From contig CATYEA010000087.1 in the NCBI GenBank assembly GCA_958405355.1, positions 1 to 7,737 of the forward strand: a stretch of DNA of 7,737 nt. The letters run 5' to 3'. A model generated the notes under the pieces. That model was not told the origin of the DNA and ran no database searches. It saw nothing but the letters and a program-made list of their open reading frames with translations. The stretch comes from an uncultured Lachnospiraceae bacterium. GTDB taxonomy: Bacteria > Bacillota > Clostridia > Lachnospirales > Lachnospiraceae. A program made the translations under genes and the position numbers. Below, piece by piece: positions 1 to 5,631 of the stretch; the first letter of the stretch is position 1; each line of letters starts with the position of its first letter.

Positions 1-836
1 ATCAAAATTACAGGCCCTCGGCAGATTGGGAACAGTCCGCCGAGGGCCTTACTGTTCATATGAAGGAATTTGGAATGGACCGGGTGGTCGGCTTTGATGA
101 ATATGCTGTTGGTGTTTTGGCGGCAGTGTTGGAGCCGGATACCCATGAGGAAACGATTAAAGCGATGGCGGTCGTTTTGAGAACTTACATAGCCTACATG
201 TCGGCTGGCGGACGAACTCCGGAAAGTCAGTGGCTTGGTCAGCCTTGGCTGTCGGCCCAGGAAAGGCTGGCTAAGGGCATGGATGAAGAAAAACTAAGAA
301 AGGCAGTAGCGGAAACCGAAGGGTGTAAAATACTCCATAACGGGGAACCGATACTGCCTTTATATTGTCTTCTGTCCAATGGGAGGACGAGAAATTTCTC
401 CGATGTATGGGGCGGTGATCTGGCCTATTTGACCAGTGTCGATAGTCCATGGGATAAAAGTTCATCCGATTATATGGAGAAGGTATTTTTGAGCCGGAAA
501 AAAATCATTCGCGTCCTGGCCGAAGCCGACGGGATGGAGAACTCCTGGGACCAACTGTCGGAGAGTATGGTTCAGATCATAGAAAAGGATGATTCCGGCT
601 ATATCCGGCAGATGCAGATTGGGGGACAGACGTATTCCGGTGAAGATTTGCGGTGCCGTCTGGGGCTTCCGTCCGCTTGCTTTGATTATGCTGTTAAAAA
701 TGATGGAATAGAATTTACCTGTTATGGGCGGGGCCATGGTGTTGGCCTGAGTCTTTATGGTGCCGATGCCATGGCCGGGGAAGGAAAAAGCTGGCAGGAA
801 ATTATTTTGTGGTATTTTCCGGGGACGAGTGTATAA
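1..836 (+). CDS. spoIID: Stage II sporulation protein D (SpoIID/LytB family), 5' end missing
   Basis: SpoIID is a membrane-anchored lytic transglycosylase that trims septal peptidoglycan in the mother cell during forespore engulfment. The family is recognised from the DEYAVGVLAA segment, the LRTY motif, VWGGD...SVDSPWD, and the C-terminal GRGHGVGLS...YGA followed by a WYFPGT end. The frame is open from position 3 with no stop. An ATG at 60 gives 258 residues, but it lacks a well-placed Shine-Dalgarno sequence. The residues before it (EGLTVH) fit the strand that precedes the EEYV-like segment in this family, and the membrane anchor is absent, so the true start is probably upstream of the window. 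Counting from that ATG, the family's catalytic Glu (AAEMP in classical members) is Val23, the His of FHSTSGG is Cys103, and the Gln of GMSQ is Leu. These changes may be lineage-wide. The stop at 834–836 lies 43 bases before spoIIQ, the usual clostridial neighbour. The family call is firm; catalytic competence is doubtful. Confidence 0.88.
   Translation, partial: QNYRPSADWEQSAEGLTVHMKEFGMDRVVGFDEYAVGVLAAVLEPDTHEETIKAMAVVLRTYIAYMSAGGRTPESQWLGQPWLSAQERLAKGMDEEKLRKAVAETEGCKILHNGEPILPLYCLLSNGRTRNFSDVWGGDLAYLTSVDSPWDKSSSDYMEKVFLSRKKIIRVLAEADGMENSWDQLSESMVQIIEKDDSGYIRQMQIGGQTYSGEDLRCRLGLPSACFDYAVKNDGIEFTCYGRGHGVGLSLYGADAMAGEGKSWQEIILWYFPGTSV
12..49. repeat. Perfect 11-bp inverted repeat inside spoIID
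   Basis: AGGCCCTCGGC (12–22) is exactly complementary to GCCGAGGGCCT (39–49), with a 16-base loop. It would form a very stable GC-rich hairpin. It lies inside the open spoIID frame and is followed on the plus strand by TACTGTTCAT, which is not a U-tract. On the minus strand it is followed by TGTAATTTTG, which is only mildly T-rich. It is therefore not a convincing terminator. It could be an mRNA structure near the 5' part of spoIID, or the end of an upstream gene's transcript if spoIID really starts at 60. Confidence 0.6.
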
Positions 837-859
837 AGTTTGATTTCCTGGTCAAACTA
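831..859 (+). promoter_or_regulatory. Candidate sigma-F promoter of spoIIQ
   Basis: GTATA (831–835) matches the sigma-F −35 consensus GYATA. After 14 bases, GGTCAAACTA (850–859) matches every defined position of the B. subtilis sigma-F −10 consensus GGNNANAHTR. The element overlaps the spoIID stop codon and sits just before the spoIIQ ribosome binding site. spoIIQ is a known sigma-F target in B. subtilis and C. difficile. A 7-bp dyad (AGTTTGA 837–843, TCAAACT 852–858) overlaps the element. The predicted mRNA leader would be very short (about 14 bases), and the exact spacing rule in this organism is unknown. Confidence 0.55.
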
Positions 860-879
860 TAGCTACGAGGTGATAACAG

Positions 880-1581
880 GTGAAAGAAAATTTTAAAAAT
901 TATTGGAAAAAGAATGGATTTTACATGGTGTTGACAGCGGCTCTGGTCGTTGTGCTTGGAATTTCCGGAGTAGCCGGATATCGGTCAGGTATGAGAGATA
1001 GGGCGGAAGCCGAAAAGGCCGCTGAATTTAGTCAGGCTGAAAACACACCGGAGGTTTTGGATGAAACACCAGCGGCAGCTGTGGGAAACACGACAGATAT
1101 TGAAAATGCAGTGGCTGAATCTGTAGCGGCAGCAGAAGCTGCAAATGCCGCAGTTGCGGAGACATTTGGCGACGACGCGAAAATGGTATGGCCAGTGGAA
1201 GGCGAAATTCTTAAAGAGTTTTCACCGGATAAAACCATTTATTTTGAAACACTGGATCAATACAAATGTAATCCGGCATTGCTCATCAAAGCCGACGTCA
1301 ATCAGGAAGTAGTTGCTGCTTTTGGCGGAACCGTAGAATCTGTTACAGAAGACAGCGTGAACGGTACGATGATCACCGTAGACATGGGAAATGGCTATAG
1401 AGCAATTTATGGTCAGATGAAAGATGTAAATGTCAAAGAGGGCGATGTGATTGTCAAAGGTCAGGCCATTGGCAATGTGGCTCAGCCGACAAAATATTAT
1501 ACAGAAGAGGGAAGTCATCTTTATTTTGGAATTACAAAGGACGGTACTCCGGTGAATCCACAGGATTATCTGGAAAAATAA
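880..1581 (+). CDS. spoIIQ: SpoIIQ-like stage II sporulation protein with degenerate LytM (M23) domain
   Basis: SpoIIQ is made in the forespore and spans the intermembrane space to bind SpoIIIAH, forming the engulfment zipper and feeding-channel complex. This protein has 233 residues, the SpoIIQ size class. It has a short basic N-terminus, one membrane helix at about 13–33, an Ala/Glu-rich linker at about 36–100, and an M23/LytM fold at about 103–231 (WPVEGE, YRAIYGQM, VKEGDVIVKGQAIG, SHLYFGI, VNPQDYL). The metal and catalytic residues are largely lost: the HxGxD motif reads NPALL (131–135), the YaHl His is Gln179, and HxH reads H213-L-Y215. It should be a structural scaffold rather than an endopeptidase. 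B. subtilis SpoIIQ is also inactive, whereas clostridial SpoIIQ often keeps its ligands. The start is GTG at 880, set by the excellent GAGGTGAT (867–874) five bases upstream. The spoIID neighbour supports the call; the spoIIID gene often found next in clostridia is absent here. Confidence 0.87.
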   Translation: MKENFKNYWKKNGFYMVLTAALVVVLGISGVAGYRSGMRDRAEAEKAAEFSQAENTPEVLDETPAAAVGNTTDIENAVAESVAAAEAANAAVAETFGDDAKMVWPVEGEILKEFSPDKTIYFETLDQYKCNPALLIKADVNQEVVAAFGGTVESVTEDSVNGTMITVDMGNGYRAIYGQMKDVNVKEGDVIVKGQAIGNVAQPTKYYTEEGSHLYFGITKDGTPVNPQDYLEK

Positions 1582-1678
1582 TACCCATTCGGGCACACCG
1601 TATGTCAGATGCTGCGCATGGGAGCGCTTCGCGCGACAAGGTATAGCTGGTTTTCCAGTCACCAAATTGGAAAAATAA
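1571..1678 (+). repeat. 11-base direct repeat flanking a GC-rich block
   Basis: TGGAAAAATAA occurs exactly at 1571–1581, where it encodes the last SpoIIQ codons and the stop, and again at 1668–1678. The repeats enclose an 86-base GC-rich block. This geometry resembles a target-site duplication around a small non-autonomous insertion, or a tandem duplication of the gene end. A related TTGGAAAATAT lies at 1720–1730. The repeat is AT-rich, so chance is possible, and no clear terminal inverted repeats were found at the block ends. Confidence 0.35.
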
Positions 1679-1704
1679 CATAAGATATAGAGCAGGCGAT
1701 GATG

Positions 1705-1740
1705 AATCGGTCATACATATTGGAAAATATGCTGCCGATT
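1705..1740 (+). other. Hairpin with GNRA-type tetraloop
   Basis: The outer stem pairs AATCGG (1705–1710) with CCGATT (1735–1740). An asymmetric internal loop follows (TCATA against CTG). The inner stem pairs CATATT (1716–1721) with AATATG (1726–1731), closed by GGAA (1722–1725), a GNRA tetraloop. All twelve pairs are Watson-Crick. No U-tract follows, so it is not an intrinsic terminator. It may be an mRNA 3' structure or part of an unannotated small RNA. Confidence 0.4.
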
Positions 1741-1753
1741 ATATTACAATCCT

Positions 1754-1784
1754 TCTGGTATTACCGGCCCGGGCCAGACTTTTT
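1754..1784 (+). terminator. Weak terminator-like hairpin after spoIIQ
   Basis: TCTGG (1754–1758) pairs with CCAGA (1774–1778), with a possible inner CC/GG pairing around GGCCCG and a five-base bulge. The tract CTTTTT follows (1779–1784). The stem is short and broken, so it is a second-best candidate for ending spoIIQ transcription compared with 1824–1853. Confidence 0.3.
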
Positions 1785-1823
1785 GAATAAATACTGTATT
1801 TTCATCGGCTGCTTTATATAGCG

Positions 1824-1853
1824 GGGCATTGTCATAGCGGCAATGCCCTTTTT
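1824..1853 (+). terminator. Rho-independent terminator of the spoIID–spoIIQ unit
   Basis: GGGCATTG (1824–1831) pairs perfectly with CAATGCCC (1841–1848) around a 9-base loop and is followed directly by TTTTT (1849–1853). It separates the sporulation genes from the following operon, whose promoter starts a few bases downstream. Confidence 0.85.
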
Positions 1854-1856
1854 CAG

Positions 1857-1885
1857 TTGAAATTAAAACGGTAATCCGATATAAT
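1857..1885 (+). promoter_or_regulatory. Vegetative (sigma-A) promoter of the UPF0213–cls–thiD operon
   Basis: TTGAAA (1857–1862) and a perfect TATAAT (1880–1885) are separated by the ideal 17 bases. They lie immediately after the terminator at 1824–1853 and about 40 bases before the first start codon. This predicts constitutive housekeeping expression starting near 1892. Confidence 0.75.
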
Positions 1886-1925
1886 AAGTTCTGTAAACCA
1901 TTTTACATTTACTGGAAAGGATATT

Positions 1926-2183
1926 ATGAACTATACATACATTTTAAAATGCAGTGACGGTTCCCTTTACACTGGATGGACGAATCATCTGGAGGAACGG
2001 ATTCAGGCCCATAATGAAGGCCGGGGAGCAAAATATACCCGCAGCCGTCGGCCGGTGGAATTGATTTATTATGAAAGGATGGAAACAAAAGAGGAAGCGA
2101 TGCGGCGGGAATATGCCATCAAGCAGCTCAATCGTCAGCAGAAGCTCGAGTTGATTGCACAGCAAGGAGAATATGGCTTATGA
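1926..2183 (+). CDS. GIY-YIG nuclease-fold small protein (UPF0213/YhbQ-YazA family)
   Basis: This is an 85-residue single-domain GIY-YIG protein, the usual size for UPF0213. The nuclease-fold signature reads YTYIL (4–7) and LYTGWT (14–19), with the conserved Arg25 in LEERIQAHN, the GAKYTR segment (34–39), and the family Glu in RREYAIKQL (62–67) followed by KLELI. These match the catalytic Tyr/Arg/Glu layout of GIY-YIG nucleases. The cellular role of UPF0213 proteins is poorly settled; a DNA-repair or structure-processing role has been proposed. The ATG at 1926 follows AAAGGA (1916–1921) at a rather short distance of four bases. It is the first gene of an operon behind a strong promoter, and its stop overlaps the start of cls (ATGA at 2180–2183), implying translational coupling. 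Confidence 0.9.
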   Translation: MNYTYILKCSDGSLYTGWTNHLEERIQAHNEGRGAKYTRSRRPVELIYYERMETKEEAMRREYAIKQLNRQQKLELIAQQGEYGL

Positions 2184-3712
2184 ATAATATCTTAAAAAAA
2201 CGGACTTCAGTTCTTGTACGGGCGGCCATTGTATTAATTTCGGTAATCTTACAGGTTTTAACGATGTTCTTGCTGGTGCGTCTGCTTCAGGAATACGCCT
2301 CATGGGTTTATCTGCTGATTGAAATTGCCAGTATTGCGGTAGTATTTGTGCTGGTAGATAATTCATCATCATTCAATTCATTTTGGATTGTGATCATTAT
2401 GGCGCTTCCGGTATTTGGCTATTGCCTTTATTTCATGTGGGGACGCAAGCATACAAATAGTGCTTTTTATAAAAAATATAAAAAGATATCGGAAAAAGGA
2501 AAAGAATACAAGCAGCAGGATCCGGCGATTTTGGCTGAGCTGTCCGAAATGCATCCAAATAAGGCTCAGGTCAGTCGGTATCTGGTTCATGAAGGTTTTT
2601 CTTTATATAAAAATACTTCTGTCCGATATTTTGAGGTCGGAGAGAAAAAATTTGATGCCCTTTTTGAGGATTTGGAGAAGGCGGAAAAGTTTATCTTCAT
2701 GGAGTATTTTATTGTGTCCAATGGTGAAATATGGGATCGGCTGAAAGAGGTATTGGCACGGAAAGCGGCGGAGAAAGTTGAAATTCGTCTGCTTTTGGAT
2801 GATTTTGGGTGTCTGTTTATGGATGGAGACGAGATTCGGCATGAATTGGCGAAACTGGGTATCCGGGTCAGTATTTTTGCACCGATCGTGAAGGATGTTT
2901 CCCGATTGACCTTTAATTACCGGAATCATCAGAAAATCGCTGTCATTGACGGAAATATTGCCTATACCGGGGGTGTGAATCTGGCCGATGAGTATGCCAA
3001 TATTATCGATCGATTTGGTCATTGGAAGGATACGGCCATCCGTCTGGAGGGGGATGGTGTCTGGGGCCTTACAGAAATTTTCCTGGAGATGTGGGAACTT
3101 TCAAAGGAGAAAGAGCAGTTGGATTATGATAAATACCGGCCGACCATATCGGTAGATGCGCCGGGATATGTTCAGCCGGTGGCTGACGGTCCGGCCAATA
3201 ATCCGGATAATCCGATTGAAGAGATGTATACTCATCTGATCAATAAGGCCAGGGATTATATTTATTTTACAACACCTTATCTGGTGCTGGACAACCGGAT
3301 GGTTGATGATTTGTGCCGGGCAGCCCGAAGCGGCGTCGATGTGCGGATTATTACACCGCGTCATTATGATAAATGGTATGTTTACATGGTAAATATCTCA
3401 AATTACGGGCGGCTTATGGAAAATGGCATTAAGATATATGAGTATGAACCAGGTTTTATTCATGCTAAATATGTGATTTCTGATGATGAGTGCGGCGTCT
3501 GCGGTACGATAAATATGGACTATCGGAGTTTTTATCTGCATTATGAATGCGGCGTATTGATGACGGAAGTTCCGGCGGTTATGGAGATGAAAGAAGACTT
3601 TTTAGAAACTATGCGAAAGAGTGAGCGGGTAAGCCTGGATGCCTGGAGAAACCGTCCGTTATGGCAGAAATGCGTTCAGGGAATACTGAGAATTTTTTCA
3701 CCATTATTATAA
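2180..3712 (+). CDS. cls: Cardiolipin synthase (phospholipase D superfamily)
   Basis: This membrane enzyme joins two phosphatidylglycerol molecules to give cardiolipin and glycerol. The 510-residue length is typical. Hydrophobic segments at about 11–35, 40–59 and 67–86 anchor it; the first two are the usual Cls N-terminal hairpin and the third is followed by the basic GRKHTNSAFYKKYKK stretch. Two complete HKD motifs are visible: H250-x-K252-x4-D257 within NHQKIAVIDG, and H428-x-K430-x4-D435 within HAKYVISDD. Each is followed by the expected GGVNLADEY or GTINMDYRS segment, so both half-sites look intact. Its start overlaps the stop of the UPF0213 gene, with AAGGAG at 2164–2169. It is followed 20 bases later by thiD. 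A generic PLD-family phospholipase is the alternative, but the N-terminal membrane segments and length favour Cls. Confidence 0.94.
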   Translation: MNNILKKRTSVLVRAAIVLISVILQVLTMFLLVRLLQEYASWVYLLIEIASIAVVFVLVDNSSSFNSFWIVIIMALPVFGYCLYFMWGRKHTNSAFYKKYKKISEKGKEYKQQDPAILAELSEMHPNKAQVSRYLVHEGFSLYKNTSVRYFEVGEKKFDALFEDLEKAEKFIFMEYFIVSNGEIWDRLKEVLARKAAEKVEIRLLLDDFGCLFMDGDEIRHELAKLGIRVSIFAPIVKDVSRLTFNYRNHQKIAVIDGNIAYTGGVNLADEYANIIDRFGHWKDTAIRLEGDGVWGLTEIFLEMWELSKEKEQLDYDKYRPTISVDAPGYVQPVADGPANNPDNPIEEMYTHLINKARDYIYFTTPYLVLDNRMVDDLCRAARSGVDVRIITPRHYDKWYVYMVNISNYGRLMENGIKIYEYEPGFIHAKYVISDDECGVCGTINMDYRSFYLHYECGVLMTEVPAVMEMKEDFLETMRKSERVSLDAWRNRPLWQKCVQGILRIFSPLL

Positions 3713-3732
3713 ATATAGGAGTTGAATACGAT

Positions 3733-4521
3733 ATGAAAAAGGTAGTAACAATCGCAGGTTCCGATTCCAGCGGCGGTGCTGGGATTCAGGCAGACATCAA
3801 AACCATGATGGCCCATGGCGTCTATGCCATGAGTGCGATCACTGCATTAACGGCCCAGAATACGACGGGTGTCTATGATGTATTGGAAGCCACACCGGAA
3901 TTTGTCGGCGAACAGATCGATTGTATTTTTAGCGACATCCGGCCGGATGCGGTAAAAATCGGTATGGTGTCCAATATCGGTATCATTGAAAAGATTGCAG
4001 AGAAATTAAAAGAGCATCATGCAGAGAATATTGTTGTGGACCCGGTCATGGTGTCCACCAGCGGCTGTGCGCTGATGAGTCCGGATGCTCAGGAGACTTT
4101 GGTGACAAAACTCCTGCCTTTGGCTGACATCATTACCCCAAATATTCCTGAAGCCGAGTGTCTCTGCGGCTTTGAGATCAAGTCTACCGATGATATGGTT
4201 CGGGCGGCCGAAGTTATCGGTAAAAACCTGAAAGGCTGTGTTCTTATCAAAGGCGGACATCTTACGGAAACCGCTGACGATTTGCTCTATGATAACGGTG
4301 AGCTTCTCTGGTACCGCGGCGAACGGGTGGATAATCCGAATACCCATGGTACCGGCTGTACTCTTTCATCAGCCATAGCCAGTAATCTGGCCCTGGGCTA
4401 CGATATGAAAACCAGCGTAAGAAATGCCAAAGATTATATTACCGGAGCCCTCAAAGATGGGCTGGATTTGGGCAAGGGCAGCGGACCGCTGAACCATGCA
4501 TACCGGATAACAGGGAAATAA
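3733..4521 (+). CDS. thiD: Hydroxymethylpyrimidine/phosphomethylpyrimidine kinase (ThiD type)
   Basis: ThiD phosphorylates HMP and then HMP-phosphate to give HMP-PP for thiamine synthesis or salvage. The 262-residue protein is full length and carries the ribokinase-fold signatures: AGSDSSGGAGIQAD (8–21), KIGM (75–78), VVDPVM (101–106), ITPNIPEAE (134–142), LIKGGH (171–176) and the anion-hole THGTGCTLSSAIA (204–216) with Cys209. The start chosen is ATG 3733, because the family begins at MKKVVTIAGSD and TAGGAG lies at 3716–3721. The upstream in-frame ATG at 3661 falls inside cls. No thi genes or TPP riboswitch are visible here. ThiD-like proteins with this Cys-containing loop can also act as pyridoxal/pyridoxine kinases, so a PdxK role is a real alternative. 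It is the last gene of its operon. Confidence 0.9.
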   Translation: MKKVVTIAGSDSSGGAGIQADIKTMMAHGVYAMSAITALTAQNTTGVYDVLEATPEFVGEQIDCIFSDIRPDAVKIGMVSNIGIIEKIAEKLKEHHAENIVVDPVMVSTSGCALMSPDAQETLVTKLLPLADIITPNIPEAECLCGFEIKSTDDMVRAAEVIGKNLKGCVLIKGGHLTETADDLLYDNGELLWYRGERVDNPNTHGTGCTLSSAIASNLALGYDMKTSVRNAKDYITGALKDGLDLGKGSGPLNHAYRITGK

Positions 4522-4531
4522 AATATTGTTT

Positions 4532-4611
4532 AAAAAAGGTCAGGGTGCCAGGAAATTCGCAAGATTCTAAAAATAGAGAGTACGAAATTCTTTGGCACCC
4601 TGTTTTGTTTT
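4532..4611. terminator. Bidirectional terminator between thiD and trhA
   Basis: CAGGGTGCCA (4541–4550) pairs perfectly with TGGCACCCTG (4593–4602). The plus strand continues into TTTTGTTTT (4603–4611). On the minus strand the stem is followed by ACC and TTTTTT (complement of 4532–4537), so it can end both convergent genes. The loop is 42 bases, much longer than usual, and contains a weaker inner pairing of AATTCG (4554–4559) with CGAAATT (4583–4589, one bulged A). The stop codon of trhA lies in the U-tract. Confidence 0.8.
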
Positions 4612-5275
4612 AATAAATCGGCATAACAGCTAAAAATTTATACATTAATACGAAGTGGCAGAAGCTGCCGCCCATCACGAAGAGATGGAAGATTTCATGA
4701 GAGCCGAAATTCTCATGCCGGCTGTTGAAGATCGGAAGCTTCAATGCATAGATGACACCGCCGATTGTATAGATGATTCCTCCGGTAAGGAGCCACATAA
4801 AAGCTTCTCTGGACAGGCTGTTTAAAATCTGAGTAAATGCAAGGATGCAGGTCCATCCCATTCCGATGTAAAGTACGGAAGATACCCATTTTGGACAGTT
4901 TACCCAAAGGGCTTTCAGGATGATTCCGAAGATGGCAATGCCCCATACGATGGCTAAAAGGGTGTATCCCAAAGTGCCCCGGATAGCAATGAGACATACA
5001 GGTGTGTAAGTTCCGGCAATAAGCACTGAAATCATCATATGATCAAATTTTTTCAGGCGCTTATTAACTTTTTCATTGATATCCAATGAATGATACAGGG
5101 TACTTGCGGCATATAGTAAAAGCATGCTGACAATAAAAATACTTAACGAAATAACATGGACTACATCCGGTGCTGTACATGCCCGGAGAATCAGTGGTAC
5201 GGCAGCGAGCAGAGCCATAAGCCAGCCGATAAAATGGGTGATTGCGCTGCCCGGGTCTTTTGGTTTAAATTTCAT
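4610..5275 (-). CDS. trhA: Hemolysin III family membrane protein (TrhA/YqfA, PAQR superfamily)
   Basis: This is a seven-helix integral membrane protein of the hemolysin III/PAQR group. Bacterial members have been linked to membrane energetics and lipid homeostasis, and a true haemolytic role is unproven. The length of 221 residues is typical. Helices lie at about 11–31, 42–62, 80–99, 103–121, 131–151, 157–178 and 198–218. The conserved zinc-site residues are all visible: SxxxH in STLYH (Ser58, His62), Asp78 in FDHMMI, the IAGTYTP motif (86–92), and HEIFH (193–197) with His207. The ATG is preceded by an excellent GGAAGGTGAT (complement of 5279–5288). It is convergent with thiD and divergent from glmM, so it is a single-gene unit with its own promoter and terminator. 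Confidence 0.92.
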   Translation of the reverse strand: MKFKPKDPGSAITHFIGWLMALLAAVPLILRACTAPDVVHVISLSIFIVSMLLLYAASTLYHSLDINEKVNKRLKKFDHMMISVLIAGTYTPVCLIAIRGTLGYTLLAIVWGIAIFGIILKALWVNCPKWVSSVLYIGMGWTCILAFTQILNSLSREAFMWLLTGGIIYTIGGVIYALKLPIFNSRHENFGSHEIFHLFVMGGSFCHFVLMYKFLAVMPIY

Positions 5276-5298
5276 AAGATCACCTTCCTGTTCTGGAA

Positions 5299-5327
5299 TT
5301 TATATAGGTTGTGTACTGAAACGACAA
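5299..5327 (-). promoter_or_regulatory. Probable sigma-A promoter of trhA
   Basis: Read on the minus strand, TTGTCG (complement of 5322–5327) and TATAAA (complement of 5299–5304) are spaced by 17 bases and lie just before the trhA ribosome binding site. A second candidate lies further upstream: a perfect TTGACA (complement of 5385–5390), 16 bases from a weak TAGTAT. A small palindrome, TGATA-C-TATCA (5361–5371), overlaps that second site. Confidence 0.5.
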
Positions 5328-5409
5328 CACATAGTAATTAAAACTACATAATCTATAATATGATACTATCACAAATAAAATACATGTCAAGCATAAAAAA
5401 ATAAAAACA

Positions 5410-5438
5410 GTGAAAAATCTATAAAACTATGATATACT
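5410..5438 (+). promoter_or_regulatory. Probable sigma-A promoter of the glmM–arsR–trpS unit
   Basis: GTGAAA (5410–5415) and TATACT (5433–5438) are separated by 17 bases. Transcription would start near 5445, leaving an untranslated leader of about 195 bases before glmM. The −10 box overlaps the first copy of the repeat ATACTGTGAACAGTTAGCGA, whose ACTGT-GA-ACAGT dyad could serve as an operator. Confidence 0.5.
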
Positions 5439-5631
5439 GTGAACAGTTAGCGAGGTTTTTTCGAGCTTACTGTGAACGCATACCTGGAAACTTAGTGAAT
5501 CGGAGCTGTGGCGAACGATGAACTTAGTTGACATGGCATACTGTGAACAGTTAGCGACGCATTGAACACTTGGCGAAGTAGTTTTGAGCCTGGTGTGAAA
5601 GTGTACAGAGTAGTTTTTCTTGGGAGTGAAT
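5434..5631 (+). repeat. Degenerate direct-repeat leader upstream of glmM
   Basis: ATACTGTGAACAGTTAGCGA occurs exactly at 5434–5453 and 5538–5557, 104 bases apart. Between and after them are diverged relatives: TACTGTGAAC (5468–5477), GTGAAT (5495), GCGAAC (5511), ATGAAC (5518), TTGAAC (5562), GCGAAG (5573), GTGAAA (5595) and GTGAAT (5626), all in one orientation. AACTTAGT is also duplicated (5489–5496, 5521–5528). Possible hairpins pair CAGTTAGC (5444–5451) with GCTTACTG (5465–5472, one mismatch) and ACACTTGGC (5566–5574) with GCCTGGTGT (5588–5596, one G-U, one mismatch). No known riboswitch core was recognised. Confidence 0.6.

Larger units (their letters stand above)
1582..1925 (+). other. 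344-base gene-free spacer after spoIIQ
   Basis: No credible gene is visible on either strand. The stretch holds, in order: a GC-rich block (1582–1667) able to fold locally through ATACC 1581–1585/GGTAT 1640–1644, CCCAT 1584–1588/ATGGG 1618–1622 (alternative pairing) and GCGC-TTC-GCGC 1624–1634; small dyads CTGG-TTTT-CCAG (1647–1658) and CCAAATTGG (1662–1670); a GNRA-capped hairpin (1705–1740); a weak terminator-like element (1754–1784) containing the palindrome GGCCCGGGCC (1766–1775); a good terminator (1824–1853); a vegetative promoter (1857–1885); and the ribosome binding site AAAGGA (1916–1921) of the next gene. An ATG at 1618 opens 21 codons without a ribosome binding site and is not called. 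Confidence 0.6.

Noticed and set aside
1222..1665. Open frame antisense to the spoIIQ end and the spacer
   Set aside because: Most of it mirrors the LytM domain codons, it has no recognisable domain, and it crosses the structured spacer.
1766..1775. GGCCCGGGCC as an operator
   Set aside because: It is a short GC palindrome within a terminator-like hairpin, with no promoter at that place. It is better explained as part of the stem region.
3661..3732. In-frame upstream ATG extending ThiD by 24 residues
   Set aside because: The extension lies inside cls and is not family-like. The ATG at 3733 has a ribosome binding site and gives the conserved N-terminus.
5434..5557. CRISPR-like array
   Set aside because: There are only two exact 20-base copies with an 84-base gap that holds diverged partial copies. 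There are no regular spacers and no cas genes.
5518..5565. 15-codon leader peptide upstream of glmM
   Set aside because: The ribosome binding site is poor, there is no run of regulatory codons, and the frame is made of the repeat sequence itself.
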